The translations under genes and the position numbers were made by a program. The notes beneath the pieces were generated by a model, which did no database searches, was not told the origin of the DNA, and saw nothing but the letters and a program-made list of their open reading frames with translations. Shown piece by piece: positions 1-10,999 of a stretch of DNA of 64,000 nt. The stretch is taken from positions 1 to 64,000 of the forward strand of contig JBBQJP010000012.1 of assembly GCA_038326025.1 (NCBI GenBank). The letters are read 5' to 3'. This DNA is from CAISIP01 sp038326025 (GTDB lineage: Bacteria > Pseudomonadota > Gammaproteobacteria > Burkholderiales > Burkholderiaceae_C). Within the stretch, counting starts at the first letter, position 1; each line of letters starts with the position of its first letter.

Positions 1-105
1 CCGCTGGGCGCCGGCTGGTTCTTCAAGGTCAAACTGTCCGAGCCGGCCGAACTCGACGCGTTGATGGATGAAACCGCCTACAGCAGTTTCACCGCCAACG
101 CCTGA
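1..105 (+). CDS. gcvH: Glycine cleavage system H protein, C-terminal end (partial)
   Basis: Only the last 34 residues are present; the gene begins before the window. They read GAGWFFKVKLSEPAELDALM and end in TANA and a TGA stop, which matches the C-terminal strand and helix of the lipoyl-carrying H protein. The H protein shuttles the aminomethyl group between the P, T and L proteins of the cytoplasmic glycine cleavage complex. The lipoyl-lysine lies outside the window and cannot be checked. Position directly upstream of gcvP on the same strand supports the call and suggests one gcv operon. Confidence 0.85.
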   Translation, partial: PLGAGWFFKVKLSEPAELDALMDETAYSSFTANA

Positions 106-121
106 AACTAAACGCCCGATT

Positions 122-139
122 CGCCGCCGCTGGGCGGCG
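122..139 (+). other. GC-rich hairpin in the gcvH-gcvP gap
   Basis: A 7-bp perfect stem (122-128 with 133-139) closes a GCTG loop between the gcvH stop and the gcvP start. There is no T-run after it, so it is not a standard terminator. It could attenuate or stabilise the gcv message; nothing more can be said from sequence. Confidence 0.4.
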
Positions 140-195
140 CCCCCGTGCAGCGACACAGCGCCGTCGCGCCACCCTCCACTCCGATAAAGACCGAC

Positions 196-3090
<2,895 letters not shown>

Positions 3091-3120
3091 AATGGCACCC
3101 ACCACCCAATTGCCAACAAC

Positions 3121-3582
3121 ATGATCTACGCCCTTCTCAAGACCCTTCACTTGTTGTCAGTCATTCTGTGGGTCGGCGGCATGGCCTTCGTGCTGTTTTT
3201 CCTGCGCCCGGCACTGGGCCGGCTGCAGCCGCCCGACCGCGTCATGCTGATGCACGACGTCTTGCGCCGCTTCTTTGGCGCAGTGTCGGCAGCCATCATC
3301 ATCGTTCTGATCAGCGGTTTGTGGATGATGGGCGAATTCGCCAGCGGTGCTGCAGACAGCGGCATCCGCATGCCGATGAGCTGGATGGTGATGGCCACAC
3401 TGGGGCTGTTGATGATGGCCATCTTCGGCCACATCCGCTTCGTCCTCTACAAGCGGCTGCAGCGTGCGGTGGCTGCCAGCGAATGGCCGGCCGGCGGCGC
3501 GGCGCTAGCATCTATTCGCCTGTGGGTGCTGGCCAACCTGTTCCTCGGGCTGGTGATCATCGCGGTGCTGATGTTGCTCTAG
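3121..3582 (+). CDS. CopD-like small integral membrane protein
   Basis: A 153-residue protein with about four hydrophobic segments: residues 1-27, 47-68, 83-105 and 130-153. It begins MIYALLKTLHLLSVILWVGG and has a conserved histidine in the first segment, as in the CopD/YeaB-like family of small membrane proteins linked to copper or haem handling. The function is not established for this subgroup. It lies 30 bp after gcvP on the same strand and may be read from the gcv transcript, with no functional link evident. Confidence 0.6.
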   Translation: MIYALLKTLHLLSVILWVGGMAFVLFFLRPALGRLQPPDRVMLMHDVLRRFFGAVSAAIIIVLISGLWMMGEFASGAADSGIRMPMSWMVMATLGLLMMAIFGHIRFVLYKRLQRAVAASEWPAGGAALASIRLWVLANLFLGLVIIAVLMLL

Positions 3583-3615
3583 ACGCAACGTTGCGCCTGC
3601 ATTCGCAGTGCCTGC

Positions 3616-4236
3616 TTAATTCGCCAGCGAATAGGGGCCGCCGCGCGCGAGTGCGCGCCGATACGCCGGACGCGCCTGAAAACGCTTGACCCAGGCGTCG
3701 ATGTTCGGATACTGGGCGCGCAACCCGCGTGCCGCCTCCCCGACAAAACTCATCTGGATGTCGGCGCCGGTCAGGTCCTTGCCGACCAGCCAGTCCCGCC
3801 CTTGCAGCGATGCATCGACAAACCCGAGGTGATTGGCCAACTCGCTGTCGATACGCGGCGCCAGCGGCGCCCCCGCCTCGCCCAGCCGCCCGACATACAG
3901 TTTGAGCATCAGCGGCAACATGGCCGAGCCTTCGGCGTAATGCAACCACTGCAGGTAGGTTTCGTATTCCGGCCAACCCACGGACGGCTGCAAACGTCCG
4001 TCGCCGTGATGGCGGATCAAATAATCGACGATGGCGCCCGATTCGAACACGGTCTGCCCGTCGTCTGTCAGCACTGGTGACTTGCCCAGCGGGTGAATCG
4101 CCATGAGCGCCGCAGGCGCCAGCCGGGTCTGCGGGTCGCGCTGGTAGTGCTGAATCTGGTATTTGAGACCCAGCTCTTCGAGCAGCCACAATACGCGCTG
4201 AGAGCGCGAGTCATTGAGATGGTGAATGACAATCAT
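3616..4236 (-). CDS. Glutathione S-transferase family protein
   Basis: A 206-residue cytosolic GST. The N-terminal thioredoxin-like half opens IHHLNDSRSQRVLWLLEELG, where a serine in the SRSQR segment sits at the usual glutathione-activating position, and contains the cis-proline loop GKSPVL and the glutathione-binding pair ESGAIVDYL. The C-terminal half is all-helical with GADIQMSF in place of the typical LTxAD capping box. It converges with the upstream membrane-protein gene. The substrate is unknown. It is distinct from the second GST in the window (16009-16644). Confidence 0.85.
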   Translation of the reverse strand: MIVIHHLNDSRSQRVLWLLEELGLKYQIQHYQRDPQTRLAPAALMAIHPLGKSPVLTDDGQTVFESGAIVDYLIRHHGDGRLQPSVGWPEYETYLQWLHYAEGSAMLPLMLKLYVGRLGEAGAPLAPRIDSELANHLGFVDASLQGRDWLVGKDLTGADIQMSFVGEAARGLRAQYPNIDAWVKRFQARPAYRRALARGGPYSLAN

Positions 4237-4378
4237 CGTCGGTTCCTGTTTTTGGCGTCAGCCCCCCGAAACTGACATGAATGCGCTACTGACGCATACG
4301 GAATGGTTGGCCAGTATAGGCCGCTACTGCGTGCGTGTTCAGGGCGAGTCCGCCCCGGCCTTGGGATGGCGCCGGGCA

Positions 4379-5572
4379 TCAAGCCGCAGCCTGCCCGCTT
4401 GCCAAAGCCTTCATGGTTTTGGCAGCCGCTGTATAGCCCCCATCGCCGCCATCGACGAAGTGCACATGCAAACCACCCGCGGGCGTTGTGACCAGACAGG
4501 TCATGAGCGCCGTCTCGGAAACACTCATGCCGTAGCGCAAACGCCCGGCAGACATCTCCCGATGAAGAAACGCCTGAATCGACGCAATGCAATCGAGCGG
4601 GCAGTCAATGACAAAACTGACGGTGTCGTCGTGTTTGCAGAAGTCGGTATTGGTGGCGACCTCGCCGATATAGCGCGCTGGTTCGAAGCCCCCCACCGGT
4701 CGGCCGACCAGGAAGATCAGCCGCGCGATCAAGGTGTTGGCCAGCACCTTCAGGGCAGCCAACCATAGCGGACCACCGCGCCGGATGGCACGGGCTTCGA
4801 GCATGTAACCTTTGGGTGGCCAGCCCATGCGCAAGGTGTCGGAGCGCACCGGTTCAGCGCCACCGCCTTGACGCGCCATGACCATCACCTGCGAATGTAC
4901 AGCGCCGGGGTCGTCCGCCCCCTGGATGATCAGCGTGAGCATGCGCCCGCGACCAGACTGCACCGGATTCCAGCTACACGACAGACCGTCGAGATCAACG
5001 GCCACACCGTCGTCCAGCGATTGCGCCACTGCCACCTGGGCAATCAGGCCGGCATCGCCACGACCCCGCGCGGCGGCCTCCAGCATGCCGACACCCCCGC
5101 CCAGGAAAACGCCGAAATGATTCCCTGGTGTCGGCTCGAATCTCCCTACCCGCACGTCGCTACCGTATGCCCGCAATAGGCTGACTGGGCATATGCCCAC
5201 CCGCAATTGCATGCCGAACTCACGCAGTGCAAAGCCCCGCACTCGGGCCAGGGCCAGGCGCGCCGCACCGGCAAACTGCGGCGGCACCATCACCACTGAC
5301 CCGTCACCTCCAAACAGGAATGGCAGTGGTATCGGGGCACACAGGTTCTTGAGCGCGGCGATTGCCATCGCCGCGACGAAATTGACCGTCTTGTGCCGGC
5401 CGTCGGCCACGGCGTGCGTCGAGTCCACGATGTCGGTGACCACCAGTTCCCAGTCGTCCGGTGCACCGCGGTACCGCGTAACGTCAAATGTGTCGCCCGA
5501 TTTCTCGAGCCGGGGCAACTCGGCGAAGAAGTTTGCGCCCCCGTCAGGGGGCTCGGAGCGTTTCAGATCCAT
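4379..5572 (-). CDS. DUF3095 family protein (nucleotide-cyclase-like)
   Basis: A 397-residue protein matching the DUF3095 family, whose role is not established. Near residues 42-52 it carries VVTDIVDSTHAV and near residues 88-92 FGGDGSV. These recall the metal-binding DI.DST and GGDG loops of class III adenylate cyclase domains, so a catalytic cyclase-like fold is plausible but unproven. The C-terminal half (from about residue 265) is more variable and includes one hydrophobic stretch (LKVLANTLIARLIFLVG). It lies 32 bp downstream of arfB on the same strand and may share its transcript. Confidence 0.75.
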   Translation of the reverse strand: MDLKRSEPPDGGANFFAELPRLEKSGDTFDVTRYRGAPDDWELVVTDIVDSTHAVADGRHKTVNFVAAMAIAALKNLCAPIPLPFLFGGDGSVVMVPPQFAGAARLALARVRGFALREFGMQLRVGICPVSLLRAYGSDVRVGRFEPTPGNHFGVFLGGGVGMLEAAARGRGDAGLIAQVAVAQSLDDGVAVDLDGLSCSWNPVQSGRGRMLTLIIQGADDPGAVHSQVMVMARQGGGAEPVRSDTLRMGWPPKGYMLEARAIRRGGPLWLAALKVLANTLIARLIFLVGRPVGGFEPARYIGEVATNTDFCKHDDTVSFVIDCPLDCIASIQAFLHREMSAGRLRYGMSVSETALMTCLVTTPAGGLHVHFVDGGDGGYTAAAKTMKALASGQAAA

Positions 5573-5604
5573 GGACCAACTGTAGCGAGTTTGGCGACGC
5601 GCGA

Positions 5605-6018
5605 TCAGGGCAGCAACTTTGCGCGCGTGGCCTTGGTCTCGGACCGTTGTGCCTTGTCGTCCATGCGCCGCTGACGCGCCCTGCGACTGGGCCGCGTCGG
5701 ACGGCGCACCCGAGGCGCCTGCGCGACGCTGTCCACCAGAGCATGCAGACGGGCAAATGCGTCAAGCCGGTTCATGTCCTGCGTGCGGTGCGACTGGGCC
5801 TTGATCACTAGCACCCCTTCCTGCGTGATACGTTTGTCGCGCAGCGCGAGCATCCGCTCTTTCACGTCGTCCGGCAGACTCGACGCCGGTATGTCAAAGC
5901 GCAGATGGATGGCGCTCGACACCTTGTTGACGTTCTGCCCACCGGCGCCTTGAGCGCGTACGGCCGTGGTTTCGACCTCGGTCTCCAGGACCTGCAGACT
6001 GGCAGTTTCGGGCTTCAT
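5605..6018 (-). CDS. arfB: Alternative ribosome-rescue factor ArfB (peptidyl-tRNA hydrolase)
   Basis: A 137-residue member of the class I release-factor family lacking the codon-recognition domain. It has the catalytic GGQ motif in AQGAGGQNVNKVSSA and a basic C-terminal tail (RRPTRPSRRARQRRMDDK), which in E. coli ArfB (YaeJ) enters the empty mRNA channel of stalled ribosomes so that peptidyl-tRNA is hydrolysed. The length fits the family. ATG at 6018 is chosen because it gives the normal short N-terminus before the first conserved strand. It is divergent from the DapA-like gene at 6121, sharing a 102-bp promoter gap. Confidence 0.93.
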   Translation of the reverse strand: MKPETASLQVLETEVETTAVRAQGAGGQNVNKVSSAIHLRFDIPASSLPDDVKERMLALRDKRITQEGVLVIKAQSHRTQDMNRLDAFARLHALVDSVAQAPRVRRPTRPSRRARQRRMDDKAQRSETKATRAKLLP

Positions 6019-6120
6019 GAGACTGCGACTGTACACAGGTCGACACGCCGGTGCACGACGGCGCCCGCCGGTGCTAAGCTTGATGACCTTCCCCTGCCCC
6101 GACCTCGCCAAAGGAATCCG

Positions 6121-7068
6121 ATGAAGACTCTCGACCGCAACGCCCGCGGCGTCTATCTGATCACTGTCACCCCGTTTGCCGACGACGGCTCACTCGATCT
6201 GTCCAGCACCGACCGGATGGTCGACTTCTACCTCGAACGCGGCGCTACTGGGCTGACCATCCTGGGCATCATGGGGGAGGCGACCAAGTTGACCGCTGCG
6301 CAATCACGCACCTTCGTCAAGCAGGTGCTGACGCGGGTCGCGGGCCAGGTGCCGGTCGTGGTGGGCGCGTCGGCCGCCGGCTTCGCGCCCATGCGCGAAC
6401 TCACCACCAGCGTGATGGAAATGGGTGCCAGCGGCGTGATGGTCGCACCTGCGCCCACGTTGCGCACCGACGAGCAGATCCTGGCGTATTTCGACATGGT
6501 GAGCGAAACCCTCGGCCCTCAGGTGCCATGGGTCTTGCAGGACCATCCGGTTTCCACCGGTGTGTTGATGGCGGCCTCCGTCGTGACCCGTATCCTGAAA
6601 AACGCGCCCAATTGCGTAATGCTCAAGCACGAGGACTGTCCCGGTCTGGCCAAACTGTCCGCCATCCGGGCGGCCGACGCCAATGGCGACATCCCGCGCG
6701 TGGCTATCCTGGCAGGCAATGGAGGTGGGTTGTTCCTGACCGAGGAATTGGGTCGCGGCGCAGACGGCGCCATGACCGGGTTCGCTTATCCGGAGATGAT
6801 GGTCGGCGTTTGCCAGGCCCACGCCAGCGGGGACGTCGAACGGGCTCACGACCTTTTCGACGCTTATCTGCCACTGGCACGGTACGAGCAGCAGGCCGGC
6901 ATTGGCCTTGCAGTGCGAAAACACCTGATGGTTGCGCGCGGCGCCATCTCGTCGGCCATGATCCGCAGGCCAGGCCCGCGCCTGTCGGCGGCCGACGTTG
7001 CCGACATCGACCGGCTCGTGCGCAGGCAGGAAAAGCGACTGCTTGAGTTGGGTGCCATGGCCCGATGA
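6121..7068 (+). CDS. Dihydrodipicolinate synthase-family lyase (not DapA itself)
   Basis: A 315-residue (beta/alpha)8 aldolase of the DapA / N-acetylneuraminate lyase superfamily. The Schiff-base lysine is present in VMLKHEDCPG. However, the GTTGE loop of true DapA reads GIMGEAT, the tyrosine of the YNxP segment is replaced (VLQDHPVSTG), and the PYY segment reads APAPTL. Loss of these residues argues against dihydrodipicolinate synthesis and for another pyruvate- or 2-oxo-acid-linked aldol reaction. The start at 6121 follows an AAGGA ribosome site. It heads a plus-strand run with a GGDEF protein and the AroQ/AroE-like pair; whether they share a pathway is unknown. Confidence 0.8.
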   Translation: MKTLDRNARGVYLITVTPFADDGSLDLSSTDRMVDFYLERGATGLTILGIMGEATKLTAAQSRTFVKQVLTRVAGQVPVVVGASAAGFAPMRELTTSVMEMGASGVMVAPAPTLRTDEQILAYFDMVSETLGPQVPWVLQDHPVSTGVLMAASVVTRILKNAPNCVMLKHEDCPGLAKLSAIRAADANGDIPRVAILAGNGGGLFLTEELGRGADGAMTGFAYPEMMVGVCQAHASGDVERAHDLFDAYLPLARYEQQAGIGLAVRKHLMVARGAISSAMIRRPGPRLSAADVADIDRLVRRQEKRLLELGAMAR

Positions 7069-7111
7069 CCCAGCGCAAGACCGTCCACCCGCACCCGTGC
7101 CATCCGGACCC

Positions 7112-8923
7112 ATGACGTCCGCGTCCGTTCATCGCATAGAGTCGTTCGGCCTGGCCCTTGGCACCCTGCTGCGCGTGGCCGTGCTCGCCATTGTTATGAC
7201 CGGGTTCGGCTGCTTTGGCGTGCTGGCCCAAGTCCAGGCTTCGGCGCCGGCGCCGGTGGCCATTGATGACCGCACGCCGTCGATCGACCTGTGGCCACAG
7301 GTCCGGATCTGGGCCGACACCGGAAAAGACACCGGCATCGCGCAGATCCTGCGCGACCCGCCGATATTCGAGGTCCCCACCACTGCCGCGCGCACGCTCG
7401 GACTACGCGAAGAGGCAATCTGGTTGCATATCCCGATCGCCGTCTCGGCGCACGGCAGTGGCATCTGGGTGCTGGACATCAACTACCCCGTGATCAACCA
7501 GGTCGACATGTATCTGGTATCGGCAGGCCAAGTGGTCAAGCAGGACCGCGTGGGCAACCTTGCGCCGCTGCGCGATCGGGAGATTCATTCGCGCACTTTG
7601 TCCTTCGGCCTGGCGCTGAACCCCGGTACCCAATATGAGTTGTACCTGCGTGTGCAGAACACCGGAGCGTTGATCCTGCCCATCACCCTGTCCAAACCCG
7701 CGGAGTTCCTGGAGCGGGCCTTGGCAGAGCAAATGCTGCAAGGCGTGCTGTTCGGACTCGGTGTGTGTCTGCTGGTCTACAGCCTGGGCCAATGGCTGAT
7801 GTTGCGCGAGCCGTTGTTCGTCAAGTACGCCATCCTGATCAGCGGCAGCATCCTGTTTTGCCTGTTGCAGTTCGGCGTCGGCGCACAGTACCTTTGGCCA
7901 GGAAATCGGTGGGTGGAACTGCACATGGGCGGCGTGTCGGCACTGATCGCAGCCACCGGCTCGTTCCTGTTCATCGAGCAGGTGCTGGCCGGGCAAGACA
8001 TGGGTCCCCGCCTGTCGCGTGTGATGAAAATAGGCGCCGCGCTGACCACACTCAGCGCGATCGTTTACGCGCTGGACCTGATTTCGGTGGTGCAGGTCAC
8101 GCTGATCGTCAGCACCCTGGGCCTTGCGCCGTCCTTGCTGGGCCTGCCTGGAGCCCTTCGACGTGCACGTCGCGGGGACCCTGTCGGTCATTCCTTCCTG
8201 TTGGCGTGGCTGGTTTACGGTATTTCCACCTGGATCCTGATCGAGGTCATCAAGGGGCGCATGGACGCCAATTTTTGGACTCTGCATTCGTTCCAGTTTG
8301 GCGCCACGCTCGACATGCTGATCTTCATGCGGGTGCTGGGCCTGCAAACCCGCTCCTACAAGGTGGCGGCACAAACCGCACGGCGCGAACGCGACAGCCT
8401 GCACTCCATGGCGCACACGGATCCGCTCACCGGTCTGCCCAACCGCCGCATCCTGGACGTTGCGGTGTCCGGCGCGATCGCCGGGCGCAAGCCCGACGAA
8501 CTGGTGGCGGTCTACATGCTGGATCTGGACGGCTTCAAGCAGATCAATGACCAGTTCGGCCATGACACCGGCGACGCTCTGCTGATCGAGGTTGCGCGCC
8601 GGCTGCAGGCCAGCCTGCGCAGCTCGGACGTGGTATCGCGTTTGGGCGGCGACGAATTTCTGGTGCTCTCTCACGGACTCAGGAATGAGTCCCAGGTACG
8701 CGAACTGGGTGAAAAAATGGTCAATGCCATGCACGAGCCCTTTCATGTGTCCGGCCACACCTGCCATGTCGGCTTGACCATCGGATATGGCATTGCGCCG
8801 TCCGACGGGCTTGATACCCGTACGCTGATCAAGAAGGCCGACGCCGCCATGTATTGCGGCAAGCAGGCCGGCAAGGGACGCGTAGCAGACCCCGCTCAAA
8901 TCAATCTGGCACTACCGGCCTGA
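7112..8923 (+). CDS. Diguanylate cyclase with 7TM-DISM sensor region
   Basis: A 603-residue membrane sensor. A signal peptide or anchor (about residues 14-40) is followed by a periplasmic 7TMR-DISMED2-type beta domain (about 50-190), seven hydrophobic helices (about 200-400) and a C-terminal GGDEF domain (about 435-595). The catalytic motif is an intact RLGGDEFLVL, and the upstream TDPLTGLPNRR segment is present, so active synthesis of cyclic di-GMP from GTP is expected. No RxxD inhibitory site is evident four residues ahead of the motif. The ligand of the periplasmic domain is unknown. ATG at 7112 precedes the hydrophobic leader. It lies 43 bp after the DapA-like gene. Confidence 0.92.
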   Translation: MTSASVHRIESFGLALGTLLRVAVLAIVMTGFGCFGVLAQVQASAPAPVAIDDRTPSIDLWPQVRIWADTGKDTGIAQILRDPPIFEVPTTAARTLGLREEAIWLHIPIAVSAHGSGIWVLDINYPVINQVDMYLVSAGQVVKQDRVGNLAPLRDREIHSRTLSFGLALNPGTQYELYLRVQNTGALILPITLSKPAEFLERALAEQMLQGVLFGLGVCLLVYSLGQWLMLREPLFVKYAILISGSILFCLLQFGVGAQYLWPGNRWVELHMGGVSALIAATGSFLFIEQVLAGQDMGPRLSRVMKIGAALTTLSAIVYALDLISVVQVTLIVSTLGLAPSLLGLPGALRRARRGDPVGHSFLLAWLVYGISTWILIEVIKGRMDANFWTLHSFQFGATLDMLIFMRVLGLQTRSYKVAAQTARRERDSLHSMAHTDPLTGLPNRRILDVAVSGAIAGRKPDELVAVYMLDLDGFKQINDQFGHDTGDALLIEVARRLQASLRSSDVVSRLGGDEFLVLSHGLRNESQVRELGEKMVNAMHEPFHVSGHTCHVGLTIGYGIAPSDGLDTRTLIKKADAAMYCGKQAGKGRVADPAQINLALPA

Positions 8924-8961
8924 AGCTGCCGGTGCAGCGCTCCACCACCCAAAGGACCGAT

Positions 8962-9402
8962 ATGAACATCCTCGTTTTGCACGGCGTCAACCTGAACATG
9001 TTCGGCAAGCGCGACCCCCAGCAGTACGGCACCGCCACGCTCGCCCAGATCGACGCGCAGTTGCAATCGCTAGGCCAGGACCTGGGCGCCCAGGTCGAGT
9101 GTTTCCAGACCAACTTCGAGGGGGCCATGTGCGAACGCATCCACCTGGCCCATAACCAGGGCATTGACGCGGTGCTGATCAATGCCGGCGCCTGGACCCA
9201 CTACAGCTATGCCATCCGCGATGCGCTGGCCATCCTGGGCTGCCCCATCGTCGAGGTGCATATGTCCAACATCCATGCGCGCGAACCGTTCCGCCACGTG
9301 TCGGTGCTGGCCGAGATCGCAAAAGGCCAGATCTGCGGATTCGGTGTCGACAGCTATCTGCTGGCGCTGCGCGCCGCGGTTTCGGTGATCAAACCGGCAT
9401 GA
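8962..9402 (+). CDS. aroQ: Type II 3-dehydroquinate dehydratase
   Basis: A 146-residue type II dehydroquinase, interconverting 3-dehydroquinate and 3-dehydroshikimate. The family landmarks are kept: the NLNMFGKRDPQQYG loop with lid arginine and catalytic tyrosine, NAGAWTHYSYAIRDAL with the Asn and His of the active site, and EVHMSNIHAREPFRH. Variant positions (GVN for GPN, RDP for REP, TNFEG for SNHEG) mark it as divergent from housekeeping AroQ, which in Burkholderiales usually sits before accB. An AAAGGA site precedes the ATG. It is followed 10 bp later by an AroE-like gene, suggesting a dedicated two-gene unit, perhaps for quinate or shikimate catabolism. Confidence 0.88.
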   Translation: MNILVLHGVNLNMFGKRDPQQYGTATLAQIDAQLQSLGQDLGAQVECFQTNFEGAMCERIHLAHNQGIDAVLINAGAWTHYSYAIRDALAILGCPIVEVHMSNIHAREPFRHVSVLAEIAKGQICGFGVDSYLLALRAAVSVIKPA

Positions 9403-9412
9403 GGCCCGGTCG

Positions 9413-10240
9413 ATGATCAATGGCAACACCGGTCTGCTCGCCCATATCGGTTTTCCGACACACGCCTTCAAGGCGCCATTAATCTACAACCCGTATTTCG
9501 AGCAGGCCGGCATCGACGTGGTGCTTGTGCCCATGGGATCCAAAGCCGAGCACTATGCCGGCTTCCTGCGTGCCGTATTCACGCTGGAAAACATCCGCGG
9601 CGCCGTGATCACGATGCCACACAAGGTCACGACCATGGCCTTGCTGGACGACGTTTCCCCGACCGCACGTATCGCTGGCGCCTGCAACGCAGTGCGCCGC
9701 AGCGCCGACGGCCGCTTGCAGGGCGACATGTTCGATGGCGAGGGCTTTGTGCGGGGCCTGCGGCGCAAGGCTTGCACTGTGGCTGGCGCACGCGCGCTGG
9801 TTGTCGGTGCGGGTGGTGTCGGCTCTGCGATTGCCGCCTCTTTGGCCGCAGCGGGTGTCTCGGCCGTTGGCCTGTTCGACGCCCACATCCCGTCAGCGCA
9901 AGCGCTGGCAAACCGCCTGCGTTCGCATTACCCTGCGCTGACGGTTGAAACCGGCACCAATGACCCGGCCGGCTTTGACATCGTGGTCAACGCCACACCC
10001 ATGGGCATGAACGACGGCGATCCGATGCCGATGGACATATCGCGCATTGCACCCGAGGCCTTTGTCGGCGAGGTCGTCATGAAACAGGAAATGACCGCAT
10101 TCCTGCAGGCCGCACAGGCGCGCGGCTGTCGCTTCCAGATCGGCACCGACATGTTGTTCGAGCAGATTCCGGCTTACCTCGAGTTTTTCGGACTGCCCAC
10201 GACCACACCGGAAAACCTGCGCGTCGTGGCGCAGTTATAG
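9413..10240 (+). CDS. Shikimate dehydrogenase-like protein (divergent AroE paralogue)
   Basis: A 275-residue AroE-fold protein with the NAD(P)-binding glycine motif VVGAGGVGSA at about residue 126. The catalytic lysine is present (MPHKV), as is the aspartate of the GDMFDGEGF segment. The N-terminal substrate motif that normally reads SxSxxxHN is HAFKAPLIYN, so the two carboxylate-binding serines are missing. It is therefore probably not an anabolic shikimate dehydrogenase; the canonical aroE is at 19896-20774. It most likely oxidises a related polyol acid, or has shifted substrate. It forms a pair with the aroQ gene 10 bp upstream. Confidence 0.8.
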   Translation: MINGNTGLLAHIGFPTHAFKAPLIYNPYFEQAGIDVVLVPMGSKAEHYAGFLRAVFTLENIRGAVITMPHKVTTMALLDDVSPTARIAGACNAVRRSADGRLQGDMFDGEGFVRGLRRKACTVAGARALVVGAGGVGSAIAASLAAAGVSAVGLFDAHIPSAQALANRLRSHYPALTVETGTNDPAGFDIVVNATPMGMNDGDPMPMDISRIAPEAFVGEVVMKQEMTAFLQAAQARGCRFQIGTDMLFEQIPAYLEFFGLPTTTPENLRVVAQL

Positions 10241-10289
10241 AACGGATGTCGGACCGGCCACGCGGGGCGACCGAACCTGAACCCGACCC

Positions 10290-10961
10290 TCAGTGCAACG
10301 CTTCGGCAGGGCCCGATTCGCTCAACGCCTGCGCCAGCGCCCGCGGCAGCTCAGTCACCAACTGGGGCTTGTAAATCACCGTCACGCCCTGCAGCGCAAA
10401 CGCAAAGGGACTGCGTTGCGTCTCGTCAAGCGAGGTGATCACCAGCAAACGACAACGTGCGAACTGCAGGTGCGAACGCAACGTGGTGATCAACGTGGCG
10501 CCGTCGATACCCGGCAGCACGATGTCGACAATCAGCACATCAGGGTCCACCTTGCCCACCATCGCCAGGCCTGCAAGTGCGTCATCGGCGACCGACAAAT
10601 GCACGGTTGGAAACTGTTGGCGCACGACCAGATTCACCAGATGCCGGTAGTGCGCCGAGTCATCAATCAGCACCACCTTGCCGCCCTGCGCAGCGGGGAC
10701 TGTCGCGCGGACATCCGACGCCCGTCGCCCGCCGGCCTGGCCTGCGACCCAGGGCACCGGTACGACGACCGATTGCCCCGCACGCCACAGCTCTACCGAT
10801 ACCCGCGAAATGCGCCGATGCCCACCGGCCGTCTTCCATGCGCTGAGCTCGCCTCGGTCCACCATCAGTTGCACCGACCGCACCGCCAAGCCCAGCAATC
10901 GAGCGACCTCAATGGTCGTGAAGTGCTCGGGCACCGGCGCAGCAGATCTCAAATTTGTCAT
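10290..10961 (-). CDS. Helix-turn-helix / response-regulator receiver fusion
   Basis: A 223-residue protein. Residues 12-58 form a MerR/excisionase-type winged helix (TTIEVARLLGLAVRSVQ...WKTAGGHRRISR), which reads as DNA binding. Residues about 100-215 form a CheY-like receiver with the acidic pair in VLIDDS, the phospho-acceptor aspartate in IVDIVLPGIDG, the Ser/Thr switch in VITSLDE and the conserved lysine in IYKPQ. The order (HTH first, receiver last) is the reverse of common response regulators. No histidine kinase is adjacent. It starts 38 bp after livF on the same strand, so it may belong to the transporter operon. An in-frame start at 11003 is possible but overlaps livF. Confidence 0.82.
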   Translation of the reverse strand: MTNLRSAAPVPEHFTTIEVARLLGLAVRSVQLMVDRGELSAWKTAGGHRRISRVSVELWRAGQSVVVPVPWVAGQAGGRRASDVRATVPAAQGGKVVLIDDSAHYRHLVNLVVRQQFPTVHLSVADDALAGLAMVGKVDPDVLIVDIVLPGIDGATLITTLRSHLQFARCRLLVITSLDETQRSPFAFALQGVTVIYKPQLVTELPRALAQALSESGPAEALH

Positions 10962-10999
10962 GTGCAGTATTTTTGCAGATTCACCGGACCAAAAAGCAG

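Noticed and set aside
7403..8899. 498-codon frame antisense to the diguanylate cyclase gene
   Set aside because: No recognisable domain, and it mirrors the codon pattern of the real gene.
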